A stretch of 9,925 nucleotides of DNA from DASZTU01 sp035493835. GTDB lineage: Bacteria > Pseudomonadota > Alphaproteobacteria > Rhizobiales > Devosiaceae. Shown here in pieces: positions 1 through 4,751 of this stretch. Where the stretch lies: positions 1 through 9,925 of the forward strand of contig DATJHO010000035.1 in the NCBI GenBank assembly GCA_035493835.1, read 5' to 3'. Within the stretch, counting starts at the first letter, position 1; each line of letters begins with the position of its first letter. Made by a program: the position numbers and the translations under genes. Below the pieces are notes generated by a model. That model searched no databases and had not been told where the DNA came from. It worked only from the letters and a program-made list of their open reading frames with translations.

Positions 1-519
1 CTCACCGGGCTCAGGGAGGCGCTGTGGGCGATCACGGCTAAGGACCCAAAAGCCTATCCGGGGCGGGAGGCGATTTTCATGGGGCAGATTTTGTTGGCCG
101 ATGTCCGCCGGCTGGTCCGGGGCGAGCGCATGGCGCATTATCTCGGGGGGCTCGAAATTTCGGATGATCTGGCCAACCGTTTCGGCCTGTCGGTGAAAAT
201 CGGCACCATGGAAACGGCGGCGCAGCAGTTCAAAAAACGCTATTTCGGCTGGCATCCGGGGCTCGGCAAGCCGGCCTGGTACCTTTGCGGCGAGTACGCC
301 GTGGACGATGCGCGAAAACTTTTGCCGCGCGCCGATGCCAGCCCGGGCGACAAGCACGAGCAGAGCAAGGAGATGACCGAGCTGCGCGATAAACTCGCCG
401 CCCGCATCGAGGAGCTGAAGCGCGACACTTTTCGCGAGCAACCGCTGCCGCTGCACGTGGCCGGCGGGCCGGAGACGTCGCGGGAGGTGGCGCTCAGGGA
501 TTGGCCGAGGGTGAGGTGA
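1..519 (+). CDS. Hypothetical protein, probably 5'-truncated by the window edge
   Basis: The frame is open from the first base to a TGA stop at 517-519 and gives 172 residues in the window. I do not recognise the family. The visible part is soluble-looking, with a motif-like stretch YFGWHPGLGKPAWYLCGEY in the middle. A charged, probably helical segment follows (about KHEQSKEMTELRDKLAARIEELKRD), and it could form a short coiled coil. There is no signal peptide or membrane segment. Two starts are possible. The gene may begin upstream, because the first 26 codons are open, read like protein and have GC-rich third positions. Alternatively it starts at ATG 79, which has a very good Shine-Dalgarno sequence (GGGAGG at 65-70, 8-nt spacer). 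The gene is real with fair confidence; its function is unknown. Confidence 0.6.
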   Translation, partial: LTGLREALWAITAKDPKAYPGREAIFMGQILLADVRRLVRGERMAHYLGGLEISDDLANRFGLSVKIGTMETAAQQFKKRYFGWHPGLGKPAWYLCGEYAVDDARKLLPRADASPGDKHEQSKEMTELRDKLAARIEELKRDTFREQPLPLHVAGGPETSREVALRDWPRVR

Positions 520-540
520 GGCGGGGGCGGAACACTCCCC

Positions 541-619
541 ACCTCATCCTGAGCATGTGGAAGGATGGGCCGCGGGCGCTCTGCCCCGACCTCGTGGTTC
601 GACAGGCTCACCATGAGGT
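541..619. repeat. Imperfect inverted repeat, dispersed-palindrome type
   Basis: The arm acctcatcctgagc (541-554) pairs with gctcaccatgaggt (606-619) with 2 mismatches in 14, around a GC-rich centre. The right half contains gttcgacaggctcaccatgagg. Related sequence is common between genes in Hyphomicrobiales (general knowledge). It begins 21 bases after the stop of the first gene, so it could also act as its 3' RNA structure. There is no T-run after it. Confidence 0.55.
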
Positions 620-692
620 CGCACGCGGTTTTTGAGGCGGCTCGGGAGGTGCCACGAGTCCCCCTCGCCCCTCAGGGGCTTCGCGGCGTGAA

Positions 693-717
693 AAAATCGC
701 TCCTGTGGAGCGATTTT
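693..717. repeat. Perfect 11-bp hairpin inside the composite repeat
   Basis: aaaatcgctcc (693-703) and ggagcgatttt (707-717) are exact reverse complements around a 3-nt loop. The outer A/T pairs give a U-run at the 3' end of the stem on either strand. It could therefore work as a bidirectional terminator for the convergent flanking genes, but it is about 175 bases after the first gene and may simply be part of the repeat. Confidence 0.5.
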
Positions 718-761
718 AGCGGCTGAGGCCTCGAGAGCTATGCTCGAGTGGCAGGAGGGTA

Positions 762-816
762 GGGTGAGGGGTGAAGCCGCAAAGCGAGTGATGCGGAGAG
801 GCTGCACCCCTCACCC
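762..816. repeat. 17-bp inverted repeat inside the composite repeat
   Basis: gggtgaggggtgaagcc (762-778) pairs with 800-816 with a single mismatch. The 21-base loop is rich in purines. It belongs to the nested structure at 661-861. Confidence 0.55.
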
Positions 817-900
817 GGCCTCCGCTTCGCTCGGCCACCCTCTCCCCTGAGGGGCGAGGGGAGCGGCTGGCGCGAGTATTGAGACGCAACCCTCCCCACA

Positions 901-933
901 TCGTCATCCCCGGGCTTGACCCGGGGACCCATG
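901..933 (+). repeat. Dispersed palindromic (REP-like) repeat, copy A
   Basis: This 33-base unit begins TCGTCAT and ends ACCCATG. Its core is a hairpin with stem tccccggg (907-914), loop cttga and stem cccgggga (920-927), 8 base pairs in all. It is the forward partner of copy B at 972-1004. Units of this form are abundant between genes in Hyphomicrobiales genomes (general knowledge). Confidence 0.75.
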
Positions 934-971
934 CAGCTTTTCCACGTTATGACGGGAATTGGCGGAGGCCT

Positions 972-1004
972 CATGGGTGGCCGGGTCAAGCCCGGCCATG
1001 ACGA
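972..1004 (-). repeat. Dispersed palindromic (REP-like) repeat, copy B, inverted
   Basis: Read on the minus strand, this 33-base unit matches copy A except at four positions. All four lie in the stem and form two compensated pairs: CC/GG in copy A becomes GG/CC here. The stem is 978-985 with 991-998, and the loop is 986-990. The two copies face each other across 38 bases, an arrangement like a bacterial interspersed mosaic element. Confidence 0.75.
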
Positions 1005-1385
1005 GGCAGGAGGGAGTATTCCGCAGAAGAACAAAATCTTATCCCCGGTCTCGCAGCCCCGGCTAAAACTCATCCCATCGGACCGCCGAAGCGAGATCAT
1101 GACGAGTGGTTGGCGGGCCGAGACCGGGTGGAGGGGTGGTCGCATCCTTCCAGGCCGGGTTCGATCGGTGGCCGGCCCCTGATACTGGGGGCGGAGCCGC
1201 TTCCGTTCCGGCCGTGTGGGGCCGGGGCCAGGCACGGGGCGCCTTCACACGAGGCGTCACGGAGAACGGGGAAAGTCGCCGGTTCGGTGATTCGCCCCAA
1301 AACTCCTACCCCGCGCCGAAACAGGAGGCGGCAGCGCAGAAAAGGCAGCGCAGCCCCGGACGACACCAGCCCAAAACCCCGGCCG

Positions 1386-1445
1386 CCCTGGCGAGACCTG
1401 TCTCACCAAAGGCACTGCCCCCCGAGGAGACATGTCTCGCCAGGG
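1386..1445. repeat. 19-bp inverted repeat with palindromic GAGAC-N2-GTCTC arms
   Basis: 1386-1404 and 1427-1445 are reverse complements with one mismatch in 19, around a 22-base centre. Each arm holds its own palindrome: gagacctgtctc (1393-1404) and the perfect gagacatgtctc (1427-1438), with centres 34 bases apart. A partial third copy (atgtcgccagg) lies at 1452-1462. It could be a paired protein-binding site, an RNA hairpin or a dispersed repeat. Its position 3' to both flanking genes argues against a promoter operator. Confidence 0.55.
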
Positions 1446-1519
1446 CCGCTTATGTCGCCAGGAATGTTCCGGGTCGCGCCGGAGGCTTTTTCACGGGCGT
1501 GCGCTGATTCGCAGGCATG

Positions 1520-1547
1520 AAAAACCCCGTGAGCCGGGCTCACGGGG
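1520..1547 (-). terminator. Rho-independent terminator of the 1578-1811 gene
   Basis: On the minus strand a perfect 10-bp stem (1538-1547 with 1525-1534, loop 1535-1537) is followed directly by five T residues (A-run 1520-1524 on the + strand). It begins 30 bases after the stop codon of the small secreted protein gene. This is a textbook intrinsic terminator. Confidence 0.85.
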
Positions 1548-1577
1548 CTTGGAAGCAAATCGAGCCGGAAGGCTGGA

Positions 1578-1811
1578 TTACATCTTCTTGGTGGTGGTGA
1601 CGGTCTTGGACATCATCGGCTTGTTCTTCACCCAGGTGCAGCTCTTCACGCTGTGGTGGTTGTGCATGACGGTCTTGCAAACCTCGTGCATGCCGGCGTG
1701 CGAAACGTGGTGCACCACGGTCTTGGTCACGGTGGTGGCGGCGAAGGCCGGGCCGAACGAGAAGGCGGCGATGGTCAGGGCGGCGACGGTGGTCGCGACG
1801 AGCTTGGTCAT
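1578..1811 (-). CDS. Small secreted His/Cys protein (77 aa), paralogue of the 2076-2264 product
   Basis: I recognise no named family. The product starts with a clear Sec signal peptide (residues 1-24: MTKL, a hydrophobic core, then AFA before ATTV), leaving about 53 mature residues. The mature part is basic, with seven His, two Cys (C45 and C58) and no acidic residue except E43. The core (42-60) follows H-x-V-C-x2-V-x3-H-H-x-V-x2-C-x-W, the same pattern at the same residue numbers as in the 2076-2264 product. The tail is Lys/Thr/Met-rich (MMSKTVTTTKKM). ATG 1811 was chosen over the longer frame because the signal peptide begins there and GGAG sits 8 bases upstream. A strong terminator follows the gene. 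A disulfide or a metal site formed by the Cys and His residues is plausible, but this is inference. Confidence 0.8.
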   Translation of the reverse strand: MTKLVATTVAALTIAAFSFGPAFAATTVTKTVVHHVSHAGMHEVCKTVMHNHHSVKSCTWVKNKPMMSKTVTTTKKM

Positions 1812-1931
1812 TATAGTCTCCAAAGTGAGCCGGCAGGCTCGGTAAGTTGCAGAACTCCCATGTCGATCGGCCCTGTCGGGCAGATCGCACATCGGGAGGC
1901 CGCTGGTGCGGGTAGCCTTCAATCGCACAAA

Positions 1932-2042
1932 CCCCGCCGCAAAAGACTGCGACATTTGGTTCCTCGGCTGCGGCATTTTGGCCCCCGCCCCGTGTCGCAG
2001 TATTTGCGGGGCCCAGCCTGTGGGTAAGTCTTTGCGGCGGGG
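1932..2042 (-). repeat. Competing inverted repeats in the spacer between the paired small genes
   Basis: Segment 1932-1953 is complementary both to 2027-2042 (16 pairs with a 1-base bulge) and to 1994-2011 (GTCGCAGT plus TTTGCGG, with small bulges). In a minus-strand transcript running from the upstream small gene toward the downstream one, the last arm could pair with either of the first two but not both. This could be a leader, an attenuator-like switch, or decayed palindromic repeats. No T-run follows the final arm, so it is not a simple terminator. Confidence 0.45.
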
Positions 2043-2059
2043 AGGGTTAGTCAGGCGGG

Positions 2060-2077
2060 AAAAACGGTCAGGCCGTT
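2060..2077 (-). terminator. Weak terminator-like hairpin at the end of the 2076-2264 gene
   Basis: On the minus strand a 5-bp stem (AACGG/CCGTT, + strand 2073-2077 with 2063-2067) is followed by T residues (A-run 2060-2064, which partly overlaps the stem). It overlaps the stop codon. The stem is short, so termination may be partial and allow read-through into the second small gene. Confidence 0.35.
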
Positions 2078-2264
2078 ACCGGAGCCAGTGGCAGATCTCG
2101 ACGCGGTGGTGATGGCGCCACACAATGCGGCAGACTTGGTGCCGGTGACGGTAGTGGTCGTGCCAGCCCCAGGGGGCCGCGACAGCCGAGCCAACGCCGG
2201 GGCCAATCGCCAGGCCCGCAACCATCGTGGCGGCGATCGCGGTCATCGTGAGCTTCTTCAACAT
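2076..2264 (-). CDS. Small secreted His/Cys-rich protein (62 aa), paralogue of the 1578-1811 product
   Basis: I recognise no named family. ATG 2264 is preceded by GAGGAG at a good distance and opens a Sec signal peptide (MLKKLTM, a hydrophobic stretch, then AVAA at 27-30). The mature peptide is only about 32 residues, with eight His, four Trp and two Cys (C45 and C58), and is very basic. Residues 42-60 carry the H-x-V-C-x2-V-x3-H-H-x-V-x2-C-x-W pattern shared with the neighbouring gene, and the two proteins align from residue 1 to 60 without a gap. It lies 264 bases upstream of its paralogue on the same strand, which suggests tandem duplication. Periplasmic metal or haem binding is possible from composition only. 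Longer in-frame starts upstream would bury the signal peptide and were rejected. Confidence 0.8.
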   Translation of the reverse strand: MLKKLTMTAIAATMVAGLAIGPGVGSAVAAPWGWHDHYRHRHQVCRIVWRHHHRVEICHWLR

Positions 2265-2425
2265 GGTCAATCTCCTCGCGCCTTGAGCGCTTCTACTAGA
2301 ATCGAAATCTCGTCCGGGCGCGCGACTTGGCCCCCGGCGGAGCCCGGGTGCAATGCCTCGGCGGGGCCAAGGTTGCGGGCTAGTGTACGGTCTCGGACGC
2401 GCTGTTGCCCCGAGGGCACACCGGC

Positions 2426-2878
2426 TCAGCCGCGCCCGCGATAGGGCTGAACCCCCTGGTCGGGAACCCACAGGCCCTTTGGCGGCTCGCCGGTTTGCCA
2501 GAAAACGTCGATCGGAATGCCGCCGCGCGGGTACCAATAGCCGCCGATCCGGAGCCAGCGCGGCTCGAGCCGCTCGACCAGCCGCTTGCCGATCATGACG
2601 GTGGACGCCTCATGGAAGGAGCCGTGGTTGCGGAACGAATACATGAACAGCTTTAGCGACTTGCTCTCGATCAGCCACTGGTCCGCGACATAGTCGATGA
2701 CGATGTGGGCGAAGTCCGGCTGGCCGGTGATCGGGCACAGCGCGGTGAATTCGGGCACGGTGAAGCGGATGAGGTAGTTCTGGTCGGCGTGCGGATTGGG
2801 AACGCGGTCGAGCGGGGCGGTCTCGGGATCGGTGGGAATCTCGGACGGACGGCCCAGCACAGGGGCATCTTCGGTCAT
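2426..2878 (-). CDS. queF: NADPH-dependent 7-cyano-7-deazaguanine reductase QueF
   Basis: QueF reduces the nitrile of preQ0 to the amine of preQ1 using two NADPH, a cytoplasmic step in making queuosine for tRNA. The 150-residue product fits the short, single-domain (YkvM-like) class. The signature FTALCPITGQPDFAH (44-58) supplies the catalytic Cys48, which forms the thioimide, and Asp55. ESKSLKLF (71-78) is the conserved NADPH-side motif. H89-E90 in GSFHEAS matches the substrate-binding His-Glu pair, and GGIPIDVFWQTG (119-130) is typical of the C-terminal end. The open frame reaches 2977, but ATG 2878 has AGGAG 7 bases upstream and gives the family length, so it was preferred. No other queuosine gene is in the window. 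I looked for a preQ1 riboswitch in the leader and saw none. Confidence 0.95.
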   Translation of the reverse strand: MTEDAPVLGRPSEIPTDPETAPLDRVPNPHADQNYLIRFTVPEFTALCPITGQPDFAHIVIDYVADQWLIESKSLKLFMYSFRNHGSFHEASTVMIGKRLVERLEPRWLRIGGYWYPRGGIPIDVFWQTGEPPKGLWVPDQGVQPYRGRG

Positions 2879-3032
2879 CGGCAAACTCCTCTGGCGGGCC
2901 AGCGATCGGCTGGAGCCGGGTGAAACGGTAGTGCTCGCGGCCGGCAGCGGACCGGGGCGGGCGAGCTTCTCTAGCATGGCCCGCAGGGCGCGGGGACCGG
3001 ATATTCCCGCCGCGAGGCCGCCGGTACGACAT

Positions 3033-3057
3033 GGAACGAACGCGTGACAGCCCCGTT
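3033..3057 (+). promoter_or_regulatory. EcfG-type (general stress response) promoter
   Basis: GGAAC (3033-3037), 16 bases, then CGTT (3054-3057) matches the consensus GGAAC-N16/17-CGTT of alphaproteobacterial EcfG sigma factors exactly. It ends 52 bases before ATG 3110 on the same strand. I scanned both strands by eye for GGAAC and GTTCC and found no other site in the window with a correctly spaced CGTT. It predicts induction of the 3110-3508 gene by the PhyR-NepR-EcfG stress cascade. Confidence 0.75.
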
Positions 3058-3109
3058 ACCGAGCGGGGCGCATATCCAGACAGATCATATGAACCTTATG
3101 GAGATTCAA

Positions 3110-3508
3110 ATGCGCAAACTTGCACTGGCCAGCGTGGCCATTCTTGCCCTCGGGGCTGCAACGCCGGTTCTGGCCGATGAAGCCGGGGCCGCTGCCGGCG
3201 GCACGGCAGGCGCCGCGACCGGCGCGACGGCGGGGTTCTTCATCGGCGGCCCGGTGGGAGCGGTCGTCGGGGGCGTTGTTGGCGCCGGTCTCGGCGCCGG
3301 CGTTTCCGATTCGGCGGTCAACTACGCCCGCGCGCACCGCGAAGCGTCCATCACCTATGACGGCGACTTGCATCCGGGCTACCGGGTTGGCCATGGCGTC
3401 CGCCTCTATGCGGTGCCCACCGATCCCGACTATTCCTACGTCTATGTCAACGACCGGCCGGCACTGATCGATAATCGCACCAGCACGGTGGTGTGGATCG
3501 GCGACTGA
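3110..3508 (+). CDS. Secreted glycine-zipper protein with DUF1236-like C-terminus
   Basis: The 132-residue product begins with a signal peptide (1-22, ending VLA before DEAG). Residues 25-66 are a Gly/Ala-rich zipper with many G-x3-G steps (for example GGPVGAVVGGVVGAGLGAG), as in small outer-membrane or membrane-inserting stress proteins. The C-terminus (about 107-132, PDYSYVYVNDRPALIDNRTS then TVVWIGD) resembles the DUF1236 unit, in which a Tyr-rich strand leads to a V-N-D/G-R and a D-x-R-T step. ATG 3110 was chosen because GGAG lies 6 bases upstream and the signal peptide starts there; the frame is open from 3044. An EcfG-type promoter lies just upstream, so a stress-induced envelope role is likely. 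The exact function is unknown. Confidence 0.85.
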   Translation: MRKLALASVAILALGAATPVLADEAGAAAGGTAGAATGATAGFFIGGPVGAVVGGVVGAGLGAGVSDSAVNYARAHREASITYDGDLHPGYRVGHGVRLYAVPTDPDYSYVYVNDRPALIDNRTSTVVWIGD

Positions 3509-3531
3509 TCGCCATTGACCGGTTCACTTCT

Positions 3532-3558
3532 GCGGCGGCGGCCCTTGGCAGCCGCCGC
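3532..3558 (+). terminator. Terminator-like hairpin after the DUF1236-like gene
   Basis: gcggcggc (3532-3539) and gccgccgc (3551-3558) form a perfect 8-bp GC stem 23 bases after the stop. The bases after it (tgttcattt) are only moderately T-rich, so it is a possible but not textbook terminator. Confidence 0.4.
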
Positions 3559-3659
3559 TGTTCATTTCGGCCTTGCGCCATATCTTTCCTCGCCCCGGCA
3601 AAATGCACTAAAAACGATGGGCCGCCGAAATGGCGGTTGCGAGCGGAGAGTGTTGTCCC

Positions 3660-4016
3660 ATGTCCGAGGCCCATGTTCATCCCGAAATCTCTGCATCTGA
3701 CGCCATGCAGTCCCCGGCCGCTCCCCTTCCCGTGGTCAGCATCACATATTGCACGCAGTGCAATTGGCTGTTGCGCGCCGCCTGGATGGGGCAGGAATTG
3801 CTGCAGACCTTCGGCACCGATCTCGGCCAGTTGACGCTCGTGCCCGGAACGGGGGGCGTCTTCGAGATCAGCGTCGACGGCGCCCTGATATGGGAGCGCA
3901 AGCGCGATGGCGGGTTTCCCGATGTGAAGACACTGAAGCAATTGGTCCGCGACCGGATCGATCCCGATAGGGATCTCGGTCATATCGATCGCCACGCCAG
4001 CAAGGAGCTGCCCTGA
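3660..4016 (+). CDS. SelT/SelW/SelH (Rdx) family protein, Cys form
   Basis: This 118-residue cytoplasmic protein has the thioredoxin-like Rdx fold of the SelW group, thought to work in thiol redox reactions; substrates in bacteria are unknown. The redox motif is C31-T-Q-C34 in SITYCTQCNWLLRAAWMGQE, right after the first strand, as in the family. Vertebrate SelW has selenocysteine in this motif, whereas here both positions are Cys. The body (LVPGTGGVFEISVDG, ALIWERKRDGGFPDVKTLKQ and the ending DRDLGHIDRH) is typical of proteobacterial members. The first 25 residues are a variable extension. ATG 3660 has GGAGAG (3645-3650) upstream. The in-frame ATG at 3630 lacks a ribosome site and was not used. 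Confidence 0.9.
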   Translation: MSEAHVHPEISASDAMQSPAAPLPVVSITYCTQCNWLLRAAWMGQELLQTFGTDLGQLTLVPGTGGVFEISVDGALIWERKRDGGFPDVKTLKQLVRDRIDPDRDLGHIDRHASKELP

Positions 4017-4089
4017 GGCGGCGCAGGATGTACTTGCGTTCCCTTTGTTCCGGCCATTCCCTCATTTGTGGTGCTTCGCCGAAGTCTTA

Positions 4090-4111
4090 ATAGACTATCC
4101 GGATAGTCTAT
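4090..4111. promoter_or_regulatory. Perfect 22-bp palindrome, probable operator
   Basis: The half site ATAGACTATCC (4090-4100) is followed directly by its exact reverse complement (4101-4111). With no loop and an A/T-rich body, it looks like a binding site for a dimeric regulator rather than an RNA hairpin. It lies 62 bases before ATG 4174, in the promoter region of the YegP-like gene. The regulator cannot be named from sequence alone. An Rrf2- or TetR-type protein would fit the symmetry. Confidence 0.6.
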
Positions 4112-4173
4112 CCCGCCAGACAGTTGCCGCGTATGATTGCCCCTTGGTAAAAGAACGAGGGGAACCACATCAA

Positions 4174-4620
4174 ATGCACAAGTTCAAGATTGTCGCGGCT
4201 GGTGGCGGCCAGTTTCGTGTTCAGTTCGTCTACAACAATGAAGTCCTCGTCTGGTCCGAAAACTACAAGTCCAAGGCCACGGCGAGGAACTGCATCGCGT
4301 CCTTGAAAAAGAACGCACCGGAGGCACCGGTCGTCGATCTCGCCGATGGCCAGACCGGCAAGGGCTACCGCTTCGAGGTGGTGCCCGGAAAGAAGGAGGG
4401 GTTCTTCGTCCGGTTCGTGGCGCGCAATGGCGACGGGATGGTCATTTCCGAAAGTTACGCGGCAAAGAAGAGCGCCTTGAATGCCGTCGAGTCGGTCAAG
4501 AAGAACGGGCCGAAGGCAGATGTCGTGGACGAGGCGGTTGCTGAAAGACCAAGGGCCAAAGTGGCTATCGCGAACCCGGCGGCAGTCAAGCCTGCGATCG
4601 AGCCCGCCAGGAACAGGTAG
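4174..4620 (+). CDS. YegP-type protein with two DUF1508 repeats
   Basis: The 148-residue product has two tandem DUF1508 (YegP) units: residues 4-56 (FKIVAAGGGQFRVQFVYNNE through NAPEAPVVD) and 67-119 (FEVVPGKKEGFFVRFVARNG through NGPKADVVD). Each shows the family plan of two strands, an SE-x-Y turn (SENYKSK and SESYAAK), then a helix with NxxxSxKKN. The molecular function of the family is not established. It is a small, cytoplasmic, often stress-linked domain. A 29-residue Ala/Pro/Arg-rich tail follows the second unit. ATG 4174 follows AGGGGA at a 10-base distance, and the longer frame from 4045 would translate the palindrome at 4090-4111, so it was rejected. That palindrome probably controls this gene. 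Confidence 0.9.
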   Translation: MHKFKIVAAGGGQFRVQFVYNNEVLVWSENYKSKATARNCIASLKKNAPEAPVVDLADGQTGKGYRFEVVPGKKEGFFVRFVARNGDGMVISESYAAKKSALNAVESVKKNGPKADVVDEAVAERPRAKVAIANPAAVKPAIEPARNR

Positions 4621-4661
4621 TCGTCTCGCCCAGGCGTTCCGCCGGCTTCGATCGCCGTGGT

Positions 4662-4683
4662 GCAAAGAAGCCCGTTTCTTTGC
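4662..4683 (+). terminator. 8-bp hairpin between the yegP-like and transporter genes
   Basis: gcaaagaa (4662-4669) and ttctttgc (4676-4683) are exact reverse complements around a 6-base loop, 41 bases after the YegP-like stop. No T-run follows, so it may be a Rho-type or leaderside structure rather than an intrinsic terminator. A further ggcgcc pair (4708-4713 and 4727-4732) lies just before the next gene. Confidence 0.35.
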
Positions 4684-4751
4684 GGCCGGGCAATCTTTAC
4701 AGTTTCGGGCGCCGCGCTGTAGGGACGGCGCCGGCTTTGGGGAGTTGATTC

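Larger units (their letters stand above)
661..861. repeat. 200-bp composite element bounded by perfect 18-bp inverted repeats
   Basis: The arm cccctcgcccctcagggg (661-678) is the exact reverse complement of 844-861. Between the arms are two further hairpins (693-717 and 762-816) and a small CTCGAG...CTCGAG pair (730-735 and 743-748). The nested layout suggests a dispersed, non-coding palindromic element rather than a gene. No open frame of interest lies inside, and no target-site duplication is obvious. Confidence 0.6.
520..1520. other. About 1 kb gene-poor, repeat-rich convergent intergenic region
   Basis: No reading frame here looks coding. The open frames on both strands are low-complexity, rich in Arg, Pro and Gly, lack good ribosome sites and run through palindromes. 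The region lies between two convergent genes, so it is 3' flank for both and needs no promoter. It holds at least four kinds of inverted repeat, listed separately: 541-619, 661-861, the pair 901-933 and 972-1004, and 1386-1445. The stretch 1010-1380 is GC-rich, and I see no clear structure or RNA gene in it. Confidence 0.7.

Noticed and set aside
541..1004. A possible CRISPR array among the repeats
   Set aside because: The repeats belong to different families, are inverted rather than direct, and lack regular spacers.
1150..1185. A T-arm-like GGGTTCGATC suggesting a tRNA
   Set aside because: The flanking bases do not pair as a T stem, and no acceptor, D or anticodon arms are present.
1106..1520. 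Overlapping + strand frames of 133 and 136 codons in the gene-poor region
   Set aside because: They are rich in Arg, Pro and Gly, have no domain features, and run across the 1386-1445 inverted repeat; neither frame reads like protein.
1432..1845. A + strand frame with GAGGAG before its ATG
   Set aside because: It crosses the intrinsic terminator at 1520-1547 and the antisense of the small secreted gene; its hydrophobic part is the complement of that gene.
1960..1964. A second EcfG promoter (minus strand GGAAC at 1960-1964) for the 1578-1811 gene
   Set aside because: No CGTT occurs 16-17 bases downstream; the corresponding bases read TTTTGCGG.
2879..3032. A preQ1 riboswitch in the queF leader
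   Set aside because: I looked for the C-rich loop and A-rich tail of preQ1 class I on the minus strand and did not find them.
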